A DNA stretch of 64,000 nucleotides from Ignavibacteriales bacterium (GTDB lineage Bacteria > Bacteroidota > Ignavibacteria > Ignavibacteriales > Ignavibacteriaceae): assembly GCA_016700155.1 (NCBI GenBank), contig CP065001.1, positions 3,906,001 through 3,970,000 on the forward strand, given 5' to 3'. The notes beneath the pieces were generated by a model. That model saw only the letters and a program-made list of their open reading frames with translations, did no database searches and was not told where the DNA came from. Shown in pieces: positions 17,765-26,995 of the stretch; within the stretch, counting starts at the first letter, position 1, and each line of letters starts with the position of its first letter. Made by a program: the position numbers and the translations under genes.

Positions 17765-17817
17765 AATTCATCGAAACAAATGATATGATACAGGTTAGAA
17801 ATTTTCTCTGAAAATCT

Positions 17818-19071
17818 TTATGCGGATTTTCTGTCAGCTTCAATAAAAATAGGCTGCGCGCCTTCTTCAATCACATCCCTTGTGATGATGCACTTGTCAT
17901 ATTTTTCTTTGGACGGAAGATCATACATAATATCGAGCATAAACTCTTCAACGATGGAACGTAAAGCTCTGGCGCCTGTTTTTCTTTCAATTGCTTTTTT
18001 TACAATCGAGTCAAGCGCGAAAGGATCAAACTCAAGCTCAATGCCTTCCATCATAAAAAGTTTTTTATACTGTTTGAGTATAGCATTCTTCGGATCAACA
18101 AGGATGCTCTTATATGCTTCTTCCGATAGTGACTGCAGCGGTGCAATAACAGGAATTCTTCCTATCAGTTCAGGGATCAAACCATATCTTAACAGATCTT
18201 CGGGTAATGTATGTTTTATCAGATCATCATCTGTGGTTTTGGTTTTTTCAAGATTGGAAGCAAAGCCCATTTTATTTTTATTGATGCGCGTTGCAATGAT
18301 CTTATCAATACCGTCAAATGCACCGCCGACGATAAACAAAATATTTTTTGTGTTTACATTTATCAGGCTCTGTTCCGGATGTTTGCGTCCGCCTTTTGGA
18401 GGAACACCCGCAACTGTTCCTTCAAGAATTTTTAATAATGCCTGCTGAACGCCTTCACCAGAAACATCTCTTGTAATTGATGTACTCTCGCTTTTGCGCG
18501 CGATTTTGTCTATCTCATCAATATAAACGATTCCCTTTTGTGCGCGTTCAAGATTATAATCAGATGCCTGAAGTAAATGTACAAGGACAGTTTCAACATC
18601 ATCGCCGACATAACCGGCTTCGGTTAATGTTGTGGCATCTGCAATCGCAAACGGAACATCGAGAATTCTTGCAAGGGTTTGAGCGAGTAAAGTTTTTCCG
18701 ACACCCGTAGGGCCGATGAGAAGAATATTACTCTTTTCAATTTCAACATCGTCAAGCTCAAAGAATGAACTTCTTGAATTAATTCTTTTATAATGATTGT
18801 ACACCGCAACGGCAAGAACTTTCTTACCGCGTTCCTGACCGATCACATATTCATCCAGCGCTTTTTTTATTGATGCCGGGGTATGTGATTTGGGGGCGCG
18901 GGACTGGTTATTTCCATAAGCAGCAAGATTGTTCTTTAAGATATCAACACTGCTTCCGATACATATATCACATATATAAACATCCGGACCGGCAATCATA
19001 CTGCCGACTTCACTACCGTCTCTTCCGCAAAATGAACATTTAACAATCTTCTGATTTTGTTTCTTAGCCAT
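17818..19071 (-). CDS. clpX: ATP-dependent Clp protease ATP-binding subunit ClpX
   Basis: 417-residue AAA+ unfoldase. The N-terminal zinc-binding domain has ligands C12, C15, C34 and C37. Walker A GPTGVGKT lies at 120-127, Walker B is GIVYIDEIDKIA, sensor and pore regions are present, and the GRIPV motif of the AAA+ core is clear. A hydrophobic-Gly-Phe tripeptide (MGF, in KNKMGFASN) lies where the ClpP-contacting IGF loop is found. No clpP is in the window. It follows a TPR-protein gene with an 8-base gap. Confidence 0.96.
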   Translation of the reverse strand: MAKKQNQKIVKCSFCGRDGSEVGSMIAGPDVYICDICIGSSVDILKNNLAAYGNNQSRAPKSHTPASIKKALDEYVIGQERGKKVLAVAVYNHYKRINSRSSFFELDDVEIEKSNILLIGPTGVGKTLLAQTLARILDVPFAIADATTLTEAGYVGDDVETVLVHLLQASDYNLERAQKGIVYIDEIDKIARKSESTSITRDVSGEGVQQALLKILEGTVAGVPPKGGRKHPEQSLINVNTKNILFIVGGAFDGIDKIIATRINKNKMGFASNLEKTKTTDDDLIKHTLPEDLLRYGLIPELIGRIPVIAPLQSLSEEAYKSILVDPKNAILKQYKKLFMMEGIELEFDPFALDSIVKKAIERKTGARALRSIVEEFMLDIMYDLPSKEKYDKCIITRDVIEEGAQPIFIEADRKSA

Positions 19072-19079
19072 TCTATTCT

Positions 19080-20918
19080 CTAACTTATTTTTTCTTTTAA
19101 CTTTATTATTTCTGCTCTTGCTTCATCCAGGTAAACAGATGAAGGAAACTTTGCAAGCAGTTTTTCATATGATTCAACAGCTTTAAAAGTATCTTTCAGT
19201 CCAAACTGAAAAATTTTTGCCATCAAATATAAGGCTTTATCGGCATAAATGTTTTTCTCAGCTTCATCCGAAATTGACTGCAGTATAGGTATTGCCGAAG
19301 TATAATCGTCAACCGCTATCATCATTTCCGCACGACGGAGTCCCGAAATATTTTTCAGAATGAAAGCCTGCTGATCTGATGCAATATTTTTATATATCTC
19401 ATTCGCCTGAACATATTTCTGCTGTGCGGCAAGATATTCCGCTTCAGCAAACTGCAAAAGGTTAGACGAATCATAAGACGCTGTGTTCAAAAGTAATGAA
19501 AATCCTATCGCATCGTTTGCGGTGTTATCACCCAGGGATCGGGTAATTTCCTCAAGCAGTTTTTTTGATTTTTCCGATTCATTCTTAAAGAAATAAAATT
19601 GAGCCAGACGGTACTTTGCAGAATTCCGCCTGTCAAAACTTGTCCGGGAATTTTCATTAATCAACGAGTAGTATTCTATTGCCTTATCAAGATTCCCGTT
19701 GAGCAGCGAAATTTCACCAAGTCCTTCATAAGCGCTTGATGAAAATTGTGAATAAGGTGATTTCTCAATTATCTGTTTAAAGTACACACCTGCATTATTC
19801 CGGTCAGCGTATTTGAAAAAATAAAGCCAGCCAATCCGTAACTCAGATTCGTAAGAGACATCACTATCAGGAAATAATTTTGTTAACTGTTCATACAGCT
19901 TAATCACCTCTCCAGCTTCGTCTGTCCGGTTTGGTTTGATGATTGAATATGGTTTCCAGGTTTCCATATCTTCATCCGAAGTCGAGTAAAGTATTGCTTC
20001 TTTGGTTTTGGCAAGACCGAGTTTTATTTCCGATATGAAAGAAGAAGCAGGATACCTTTCAAGAAGCACGGTATAAACATTTTGCGCGGCGTTAAATTGT
20101 TTTTCATTGAAAAGGAAAAGAGCAAATGACATAAGCTCGGCACCGCCGCTGTTTAACTTCTTATCTATTGAAGAATAAAGATCAAACGCCCTGTCAAAGT
20201 TTTTTTGTTCGATATATAATCTTGCAAGTAAGTATTCAAAATTTGTATGTGAGTCACTGTACTTTTCAACTACAGAAATAGTTGACGTCAGCGCATCTGT
20301 TTTATTTACATATTGCATAATCCTTGATTCAACAGACGGAAGCTGATCCGGGTTGCTTGACAATATCCTGCAGTACTCTTCCGCTGCATCTTTATATTGC
20401 ATTGTCAGCGAGTACAGGTTTGCAATCTCATAGGAAAGAGATTTCTTATCATCACCGAACTGCTGCCCGCGTTTAAGTATATCAATGGCTTTGTTGAATG
20501 CTCTTCTTTCGATTGCGTAGTTTGCAATTGTTCTGAATATCTGCGGATTATTCCCCATTCTGTCCAGGGCATCATCCCAGGTTTTAAAAGCCGAAACTTC
20601 ATCACCTTTAAGATGATAGGTTGCACCGAGCATTCCGTAAAGTGTAATGTCGTACGGAAAATTTCTTAGTCTCTCTTTCAGCAATTGTTCGGATGCATCA
20701 TACTCTTTAAGAGACAAATAAATTTTGTTCAGTGAATAGAAGTACTGAACATTTGCCTGGTCGGTTTTGAAGAGTTCCTCAAAAATGCTTTTTGCTTTTT
20801 CAAGATCGCCAGCCTGTTCATAACTTTGTCCAAGCAAAAAGCGGTTCAACTGGTTGTTTCCTGATTGCGCAATGCAAACATTCACCGAAATAAATAATAT
20901 GATGAAGTACTTAATCAC
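19080..20918 (-). CDS. Secreted tetratricopeptide-repeat protein
   Basis: 612 residues: signal peptide (MIKYFIILFISVNVCIAQS) followed by about a dozen TPR-like helical pairs from roughly residue 25 to the C-terminus, e.g. GQSYEQAGDLEKAKSIFEEL and YEGLGEISLLNGNLDKAIEYY. The repeat style resembles outer-membrane-assembly or secretion-associated TPR proteins, but no catalytic domain or lipobox is seen. First gene of the five-gene minus-strand run and divergent from a T9SS-exported protein across 142 bases. The specific role is unknown. Confidence 0.75.
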   Translation of the reverse strand: MIKYFIILFISVNVCIAQSGNNQLNRFLLGQSYEQAGDLEKAKSIFEELFKTDQANVQYFYSLNKIYLSLKEYDASEQLLKERLRNFPYDITLYGMLGATYHLKGDEVSAFKTWDDALDRMGNNPQIFRTIANYAIERRAFNKAIDILKRGQQFGDDKKSLSYEIANLYSLTMQYKDAAEEYCRILSSNPDQLPSVESRIMQYVNKTDALTSTISVVEKYSDSHTNFEYLLARLYIEQKNFDRAFDLYSSIDKKLNSGGAELMSFALFLFNEKQFNAAQNVYTVLLERYPASSFISEIKLGLAKTKEAILYSTSDEDMETWKPYSIIKPNRTDEAGEVIKLYEQLTKLFPDSDVSYESELRIGWLYFFKYADRNNAGVYFKQIIEKSPYSQFSSSAYEGLGEISLLNGNLDKAIEYYSLINENSRTSFDRRNSAKYRLAQFYFFKNESEKSKKLLEEITRSLGDNTANDAIGFSLLLNTASYDSSNLLQFAEAEYLAAQQKYVQANEIYKNIASDQQAFILKNISGLRRAEMMIAVDDYTSAIPILQSISDEAEKNIYADKALYLMAKIFQFGLKDTFKAVESYEKLLAKFPSSVYLDEARAEIIKLKEKIS

Positions 20919-21060
20919 AGCTCAAAAATAGTAATTATTGTCCGGCTTTCAAGGCAAATTTCAGCGTTAAAAAATCAGGTTATTTTGTTGATGAATGTGC
21001 ATGACTTAATCCTTAAATTTAAACAGAGATAGATTTCACAATGAAGCAGCCGGAGGCAAA

Positions 21061-22833
21061 ATGAAAAAAGTATTTTTACTTCTCTTACTTTCAACCACTT
21101 ATGTGCTTGCACAAACCATACCTTTTCCCGTTGATACAATTGTAAGAAATGAAAGATTCAACAACAGGGAATTTCCCGCGTATGATTCACAGGGAAAAAT
21201 TCACCTGACATACACGGGACAGGTTGGAACAGACGGAGCGACGCGTGAAATTTATTATGTGAAAGAGGAAACCAACGGAACATTCACTACAACCAATATT
21301 ACTAATAATCTTGTAGATGATAATTACTCATCATTTTCTTTTGACCCCGGCGGAACTGCGCATGTTGGGTTTACAGGAAGAGACGGTTCCAATCTTTTCC
21401 AGGTGAAGTACACAAATAATTCTACAGGCAGTTTTGGAACACCTATGTTCATAACAGCCGGGGGGTTAAACAAAGCAACTCCCATTTCAAAAGTTGGTCC
21501 TGACAGTATTGTGCATTTTGTGTTCTTTACATTTACGAGCGATCCGGATAATATTTATTACACAAATATTGATTCACGCGATTCTATGATACTGCTTACA
21601 CCGGTGCTACTTGCGGCAGGTAAAACCGGCGGTGATTTTGATGCTCATCTTGATGTTGATCTCAACGGCAAAGTTCACATAGTAATGAAAACAGGAAGCG
21701 CGTTGGGCGGACCATTAAAGTATTTTAATTCAGTTGGCGGTGGGTTAGGTGAAGTTCCAACAGGAGTAACAGCAAATGTTACAAATCCTAAAGTGCTTAT
21801 TGATAACAATAACAAAGTTCACATTCTTTACAGGAATGAAAGCGATCTGCGGCTTTATATAATAAATAATGTTTCAGGCAGTTTCAGTGCGCCGCAGCCG
21901 GTTACTCCGCCGGGGCAGCGACCTGCATTCGCGCAAAACTTTGCGATGGATGACAATAACAGGATTTATATTGTTTATCAGTCAAGCGTATCACAATCCG
22001 GAAGAGGATTTTATTTTATCTGGGGACAGAACAATGTTTACTCGGATACAATGCTTGTCTATGATCTTACATCAGAATATGTGACGAGAAATTCATCTGC
22101 TGTAATTGCAAGAGGTGACGGAGAGATTGCGATGTTCTACGCGCCGGGTGGTGTAAGGAACTCACAGGTTATATGTGATATCTTTTTACGAAGAGGAAAT
22201 CTTTCACAAATAGTTCCGGTTGAACTGGTTTCGTTTAGTGCAGAAGCCCTTATGGACAGGGTTATGTTGAGCTGGGTCACAGCGACGGAAGTTAATAACA
22301 GAGGGTTTGAAGTGGAGCGGAGGCAAGTCTTCAGTCGGCAGTCTTCAGTCGGCAATCAGGAATGGGAAGTTCAAGGATTTGTTACTGGAAAAGGAACAAC
22401 AACTGAACAGAATTTTTATTCTTTCATTGATGAAAACTTATCGGCAGAAGTTTATCAGTACAGGTTAAAGCAAATTGACCATGATGGTACGTATGAGTAT
22501 TCAAAAGTTGTTGAGGTGGATTTATCCAAGCCGTTTACTTTTTCACTTGAACAGAATTACCCGAATCCGTTTAATCCATCTACGAAAATTAAATTTACGA
22601 TTCCCTCAAACGTCAATGGTGAAACGGTAAATGTGAAGCTTACTGTTTTTGATGTGCTTGGAAATGAAATAGCTTCACTTGTTAATGAGGAAAAACCCGC
22701 AGGGAGTTATGAGGTTACTTTTGATGCTAACGGACTTTCGAGCGGAATGTATTTTTACAGGCTGCAGACTGGCGGTTTGTCTGACGGCAAGGCAGGGTTT
22801 AGTAAAACAAATAAAATGATACTGGTTAAGTAA
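21061..22833 (+). CDS. T9SS-exported beta-propeller-like protein
   Basis: 590 residues. Signal peptide (MKKVFLLLLLSTTYVLAQT), then about 370 residues of sialidase/BNR-like repeats (HLTYTGQVG, VGFTGRDG, HIVMKTGS, HILYRNES, YIVYQSS) expected to form a beta-propeller. A domain opening with VPVELVSFSA ... VTATEVNNRGFEVE follows; this type precedes many T9SS sorting domains. The C-terminal sorting domain starts at EQNYPNPFNPSTKIKF. Within the middle domain a 14-base tandem repeat (22326-22353) encodes an atypical insert. A strong GGAGG lies 5 bases before the ATG. Probably surface-exposed or secreted; no enzyme motif was identified. Confidence 0.8.
   Translation: MKKVFLLLLLSTTYVLAQTIPFPVDTIVRNERFNNREFPAYDSQGKIHLTYTGQVGTDGATREIYYVKEETNGTFTTTNITNNLVDDNYSSFSFDPGGTAHVGFTGRDGSNLFQVKYTNNSTGSFGTPMFITAGGLNKATPISKVGPDSIVHFVFFTFTSDPDNIYYTNIDSRDSMILLTPVLLAAGKTGGDFDAHLDVDLNGKVHIVMKTGSALGGPLKYFNSVGGGLGEVPTGVTANVTNPKVLIDNNNKVHILYRNESDLRLYIINNVSGSFSAPQPVTPPGQRPAFAQNFAMDDNNRIYIVYQSSVSQSGRGFYFIWGQNNVYSDTMLVYDLTSEYVTRNSSAVIARGDGEIAMFYAPGGVRNSQVICDIFLRRGNLSQIVPVELVSFSAEALMDRVMLSWVTATEVNNRGFEVERRQVFSRQSSVGNQEWEVQGFVTGKGTTTEQNFYSFIDENLSAEVYQYRLKQIDHDGTYEYSKVVEVDLSKPFTFSLEQNYPNPFNPSTKIKFTIPSNVNGETVNVKLTVFDVLGNEIASLVNEEKPAGSYEVTFDANGLSSGMYFYRLQTGGLSDGKAGFSKTNKMILVK
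22326..22353 (+). repeat. 14-bp direct tandem repeat inside a coding sequence
   Basis: Two perfect copies of AGTCTTCAGTCGGC (22326-22339 and 22340-22353) lie in frame within the T9SS-exported protein and encode a Val/Ser/Arg/Gln-rich insert. The 11-mer AGTCTTCAGTC also occurs in the intergenic spacer at 1282-1292. Confidence 0.85.
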
Positions 22834-22980
22834 GTGCATTGAATTATTCAAATGAGCACAATAAATACTCATAAATAAAATTACGTAGTATGTAATTTCG
22901 GTTCTATGTAGATTAATTGTAAGAATTTGATTGCTCAAAATTAATAATATAAGTGGGTATATTAATAGCGGGAGGATCAT

Positions 22981-24231
22981 ATGAAATTTCTAATGATTTT
23001 GCTTCTGGCTTCGTCATTTCAACTGACCTATCCTCAGATTTCCTGGCAACTTATAAGTAATCTTGATTCAATGGGAAGTGTTAACTCACTTCAGTTTGAT
23101 TCAAACAGGAGGATTTATGCGGCAGCAAATAATGGTTTGTTTACTTCAACGGATTTAGGAATATCCTGGGAACGAAATCTCAGCAACGAACTGATGAATT
23201 CTATGATAACTGATTTATTGTTAATCGATACTCAGAATTTACTGATAGGAACTCATGACAAGGGGATTCTTAAAAGTATTGATGGAGGGAAAACCTGGAG
23301 TCAGACACAACTTAGTAATACCTGGATTGAAAAAATTGTTTTGAAAAAAAATACAGCAATTTTTGCTGCGACCGATGATAAAATGTACAAATCCACCGAC
23401 GAAGGAATAAACTGGGAGAGATTAAGTAACGGATTTAATCCGTTCTTAAATGTTGTCTGGTCACTTTATATAACTGACCGGGGCAGGGTTTTAGCCGGAA
23501 CTGAGTGCGGGCTTTACTCAACAGATGATAATGGTTTAAACTGGAACTTAATTGAGTCATTTAATTGTGGAGATGTTTTGGCAATCAATGGAATGACTAA
23601 TGACGCAAAGATTCTTCTTGGAGGGGCAGATAGGTTATATGGAATTTATTTTAGTGAGGATGCAGGAAACTCATGGGAATATCTTCATTTTAATGATACA
23701 ATATTTTATACGTCATCAATCTTGGTTTCCGGAAACAATGACTTTTACATTGGCGCAAAGATAAGCGGTATTTACAAATATAATGTTCTTGAAAATACAC
23801 TGACGTCATTAAATTCAGGATTGCCGCATAGTCTGAATCTCGGGCGCGAATGGTATTTTGTCAGCGCAATAGCCATGGATAGTCTTGGATATTTGTATTT
23901 AGCAGCAAGTAATTTATATAGAAGCCGGGAGCCAGTCGATTCCTTAAAATACATAGCGAATAATTTTTATGATTTTTCTTTGAGCCAGAATTACCCGAAT
24001 CCATTTAATCCAAGTACCAGTATTCAGTATGCGGTAGGCAATAGGCAATATGTATCACTAAAAGTTTTTGATGTGCTTGGAAATGAAATAGCTACGCTTG
24101 TTAATGAGGAAAAACCTGCGGGAAGTTATGAGGTTACTTTTGATGCCAACGGACTTTCGAGCGGAATGTATTTTTACAAATTGCAGGCAGGGGGTTTTAG
24201 TAAGACGAATAAAATGATCCTGATTAAGTAA
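22981..24231 (+). CDS. T9SS-exported Ycf48/BNR-repeat protein
   Basis: 416 residues. Signal peptide (MKFLMILLLASSFQLTYPQ), then repeats of the form GLFTSTDLGISWERN, GILKSIDGGKTWSQT, KMYKSTDEGINWERL and GLYSTDDNGLNWNLI, i.e. Asp-box (S/T-x-D-x-G-x-x-W) beta-propeller blades about 40 residues apart. The C-terminal sorting domain begins at SQNYPNPFNPSTSIQY. A GGGAGGATC Shine-Dalgarno lies just before the ATG. Its last about 50 codons are nearly identical in DNA to those of the preceding gene. Likely a secreted binding or structural protein; no catalytic residues recognised. Confidence 0.8.
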   Translation: MKFLMILLLASSFQLTYPQISWQLISNLDSMGSVNSLQFDSNRRIYAAANNGLFTSTDLGISWERNLSNELMNSMITDLLLIDTQNLLIGTHDKGILKSIDGGKTWSQTQLSNTWIEKIVLKKNTAIFAATDDKMYKSTDEGINWERLSNGFNPFLNVVWSLYITDRGRVLAGTECGLYSTDDNGLNWNLIESFNCGDVLAINGMTNDAKILLGGADRLYGIYFSEDAGNSWEYLHFNDTIFYTSSILVSGNNDFYIGAKISGIYKYNVLENTLTSLNSGLPHSLNLGREWYFVSAIAMDSLGYLYLAASNLYRSREPVDSLKYIANNFYDFSLSQNYPNPFNPSTSIQYAVGNRQYVSLKVFDVLGNEIATLVNEEKPAGSYEVTFDANGLSSGMYFYKLQAGGFSKTNKMILIK

Positions 24232-24365
24232 ATATGTATAAAAGATGGAATAGAGGCTGAGGTGAAGGCTTAGGGGGAGTGAAATTGTAAAAATAAACAT
24301 TCAGGAAATCTTTTAAATGTTTATAAATACGGCGTAGTATTTTAACAGTACAGGTTGTTATTCAA

Positions 24366-24905
24366 ATGATGATACCATCAATTTTATGTGATAAGTGTAA
24401 TAAATTATTTCCTCAAAATTTAATTGTAGAGAGGGAAGATAATTTTTATTGTAGAAATTGCTTTGAGCAATTTATTGAAAATAATGAGCTTGCGCGAAAA
24501 GATGATTATAGTTTTTCAGTAAAATATCCTAAAACATATCGAGTAATAAAAATTTTATTCAAAAAAGAATTCAAAGTCATATTACATGTTTTATATGTAT
24601 TCTCTTTAGCACTGTTAGTATACTTAGTGAATCAAAATATTTTTAATGACAATCAACTCATTATAAGCTTAATTGTTTTGAATTTGCCGTACATATTTTT
24701 TGTTTGGTCAGTTGTTTTTACAGACCTTGATGATTTCACGGATTCAATTTGGTACACGTTTAGGTGGGATATAATTTCACTGATTAAAGGAGAACCTCAA
24801 AAAGATTGGAATGCTGAAAGGGGATTGAAAATATGGATTTATGCGTCTGTGATAATTGTTATCACGGAATATATGTTGATCAATATTCTTAAATGGCAAT
24901 TTTAG
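24366..24905 (+). CDS. Membrane protein with N-terminal zinc ribbon
   Basis: 179 residues. The N-terminal C-x2-C ... C-x2-C ribbon has Cys at 8, 11, 29 and 32 (LCDKCNKLF ... FYCRNCFEQF). Three hydrophobic segments follow at about 70-90, 97-117 and 155-175. The family is not recognised. The zinc ribbon followed by membrane helices resembles other small predicted membrane proteins of unknown function. Codon use is more AT-rich than neighbouring genes (seen by eye). No operon partner: 134 and 194 bases separate it from its neighbours. Confidence 0.6.
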   Translation: MMIPSILCDKCNKLFPQNLIVEREDNFYCRNCFEQFIENNELARKDDYSFSVKYPKTYRVIKILFKKEFKVILHVLYVFSLALLVYLVNQNIFNDNQLIISLIVLNLPYIFFVWSVVFTDLDDFTDSIWYTFRWDIISLIKGEPQKDWNAERGLKIWIYASVIIVITEYMLINILKWQF

Positions 24906-25099
24906 TTTAGAAAGAATAGTAAAATTCCAATATCCTGTAACTAGTTCAGCAAACATTTTGTGAAAAAGATTCATTATTAAAAATTAAACAATCCATATTT
25001 GCCTCAAAGAAAATTAATTCTCTATATTCTCATCCACATTTCAATAATTACGGTTCCATAAAAAGTTTTTAGTAAATCCACTTATTAAAGGAGTGAGTC

Positions 25100-25642
25100 A
25101 TGAAAGTGATCGGTGTTCTTAGTTTGCTTGCTGTCACGTTGTTTGTTGTTACGGGATTTAACAGTAATCCTCCCTCGCCTGTTTTTGTTGATGAGTATAT
25201 AGGTCAGTTGAAATTTATTGAAAGCCGTGTTCTTCAGCTTGAAGAGGCGGTGCCGCAGGATAAATATTCATACCGTCCCGCAGAGGGTGTAAGGTCTGTA
25301 AGTGAAGTTTATCTTCATATAGCCCAGGCAAATTATCTTTTTGTCGCTTTATCGGGAGGAAAACTTCCTGAGGGTCTGGAAATGGATCAAAAGAAATATG
25401 AAATGCAGACGATGGATAAAGCCAAAATAGCAGAGCTTATCAAAACTTCTTTTGCGTTCGCAACAGAGTATGTAAAGAAACTTAATGAGGAAGATCTCAA
25501 TAAAGAGATTGAAGCTTTCGGAATGAAGTTCAGTGTAAGAAATTTTATGGTTACAATGTTAAGCCACACTCACGAGCATCTTGGACAGGCAATCGCTTAT
25601 GCGAGAATAAACGGTGTAACTCCGCCGTGGAGTATGGAATAA
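25100..25642 (+). CDS. Secreted DinB-superfamily protein
   Basis: 180 residues. An N-terminal signal sequence (MKVIGVLSLLAVTLFVVTGF) precedes a DinB/YfiT-like four-helix metal-binding domain. Candidate metal ligands are H73 (VYLHIAQAN) and H156/H160 (SHTHEHLGQ), the usual His triad arrangement. Such proteins are thiol-transferase-like or damage-responsive; the exported ones are of unknown role. Shine-Dalgarno AAAGGAG lies before the ATG. It stands alone between intergenic regions of more than 180 bases. Confidence 0.8.
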   Translation: MKVIGVLSLLAVTLFVVTGFNSNPPSPVFVDEYIGQLKFIESRVLQLEEAVPQDKYSYRPAEGVRSVSEVYLHIAQANYLFVALSGGKLPEGLEMDQKKYEMQTMDKAKIAELIKTSFAFATEYVKKLNEEDLNKEIEAFGMKFSVRNFMVTMLSHTHEHLGQAIAYARINGVTPPWSME

Positions 25643-25694
25643 TTTTTTTAATTGAGATTGATCTGGCGATGTTAAATTTCCAGATCAAATTTTT

Positions 25695-25827
25695 AACTCA
25701 CCTTACATATTTGTCATGCTGAACCTGCTTTGCCCGTCGGTTTATTTCAGCATCTGAAAACTTAAAATGCGAAGATCCTGAATCAAGTTCAGAATGACAA
25801 AGACAAAAACCTTATGTAAGGTGAGTT
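25695..25827. mobile_element. MITE-like composite repeat with 15-bp terminal inverted repeats (element 1)
   Basis: Outer arms AACTCACCTTACATA (25695-25709) and TATGTAAGGTGAGTT (25813-25827) are perfect reverse complements. Inside are two oppositely oriented copies of a GTCAT(T/G)CTGAA ... ATCT unit: forward at 25713-25755, reverse at 25773-25798. No ORF is present. The right arm ends exactly at the stop codon of the convergent transporter gene. Possibly a non-autonomous mobile repeat; it could also serve as a bidirectional terminator. Confidence 0.6.
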
Positions 25828-26721
25828 TTAATTTTTCAAAAAACTGATACGCAGAATACTTACCAGTAAAACTCCCGCTCCTATCCATTGAACGACACCA
25901 AGAATATTACCGTGAACAAAATATTCAAGTATGACCGCAGTAAGCGGAAATGACAGTTCGCATATAGCGGCAACAGAGGCAGTTATTTTTTTTAATCCGT
26001 AATAGTAAAGGAAGATCGCTGTTCCGCCAGTTGAGAACGCGATGATGAGAAAGATATAAACCTGGTTAGTTGTAACAGCACCTGCGGAATTTATTTCGCC
26101 CGTAAGCAGAACAATAAAAAGCATTACAAAAGATGTAATAAGGAATCTGAGGTACGTGCCCATCCTGTATTCAACATTTCTCAACGCCCGTTTGCTTAAC
26201 ACTGTCGATGAACTAAAGCTTATAGCCGCAACAAGTGAGAAGATTGCGGCGATGGTTGTTTTATCACCTGAGTTGAAGTCGGGCAGGTTTGTCCCGAACG
26301 TCATAAAGTACGCGCCGGTTATCGCAATTACAGCCCAGATAAAAAAATCTTTATGAAGTTTTTCTTTAAGCAGAACCGCCGCTAATGAAATAGCAAATAC
26401 AGGCTGGAGTTTCTGAATCAGAATTACAATTGAAAGATTAACAAAGTTTACATAGAACAGTGCTTTAGTGATTGCCATTGTGCCAACCGCACCGCCGAGT
26501 ATTGCAACTCCGGCAAACGCAATCCAATCTTTCGGTTTAAGACTTTTCAGTTCCGCAAAACGTTTTAAGAAGAATGGTGTAAGGATAACCGCGACCACAG
26601 CGCTTTCTATCAGCACAACAACAACAACGGGAAGACTGAACAGTGATGGTCTTAACACTATCCCGTCCAAAGCCCAGAGGCTTGCGGCTATTATTATAAA
26701 AACGGGTGCGAGTCTTTGCAT
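25828..26721 (-). CDS. EamA/DMT family transporter
   Basis: 297 residues with ten predicted hydrophobic segments in two homologous EamA halves (first half from LAPVFIIIAASLWALDGIVL, second from AAIFSLVAAISFSSSTVLSKRA). This is the drug/metabolite transporter superfamily, an inner-membrane exporter whose substrate cannot be read from sequence. Conserved features such as ALFYVNFVNLSIVILIQKLQPVFAI are split evenly between halves. Its stop codon abuts composite repeat element 1; it is flanked upstream by composite repeat element 2. Confidence 0.85.
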   Translation of the reverse strand: MQRLAPVFIIIAASLWALDGIVLRPSLFSLPVVVVVLIESAVVAVILTPFFLKRFAELKSLKPKDWIAFAGVAILGGAVGTMAITKALFYVNFVNLSIVILIQKLQPVFAISLAAVLLKEKLHKDFFIWAVIAITGAYFMTFGTNLPDFNSGDKTTIAAIFSLVAAISFSSSTVLSKRALRNVEYRMGTYLRFLITSFVMLFIVLLTGEINSAGAVTTNQVYIFLIIAFSTGGTAIFLYYYGLKKITASVAAICELSFPLTAVILEYFVHGNILGVVQWIGAGVLLVSILRISFLKN

Positions 26722-26825
26722 AAAACTAATTTCAAAATTTGATTTGCAAAATTAAGTATGATTCATTTCTAAACCTAAATGTGAAATTCCGCTGCTGACA
26801 AACCATAGAGACTTAACAAAATGTT

Positions 26826-26952
26826 GTGTCCTAATTTCACTTTTAGATTCAAATTAGCAATCTGTCATTCTGAATTTATTTCAGAATCTTTTCAATTAAG
26901 TAGATCCCGAATGGCAATGCCATCGGGATGACTATTTGTGAAATTAGGACAC
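26826..26952. mobile_element. MITE-like composite repeat with 15-bp terminal inverted repeats (element 2)
   Basis: Arms GTGTCCTAATTTCAC (26826-26840) and GTGAAATTAGGACAC (26938-26952) are perfect. Inside lies a forward GTCATTCTGAA...CAGAATCT unit (26864-26889) and a reverse AGATCCCGA...CGGGATGAC unit (26902-26932). The whole is flanked by an 11-bp direct repeat ACTTAACAAAA at 26811-26821 and 26954-26964, which looks like a target-site duplication. No transposase is present. The rest of the 400-base gap up to 27121 holds one short ORF (26996-27109) and nothing else recognisable. Confidence 0.7.
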
Positions 26953-26995
26953 TACTTAACAAAAATATTTCTTGCCTTTTTACTGAATTAAAAAT

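Noticed and set aside
17882..18448. Long plus-strand open frame opposite clpX
   Set aside because: It lies entirely antisense to the clear clpX reading frame; its composition is the shadow of the real gene and has no ribosome-binding site.
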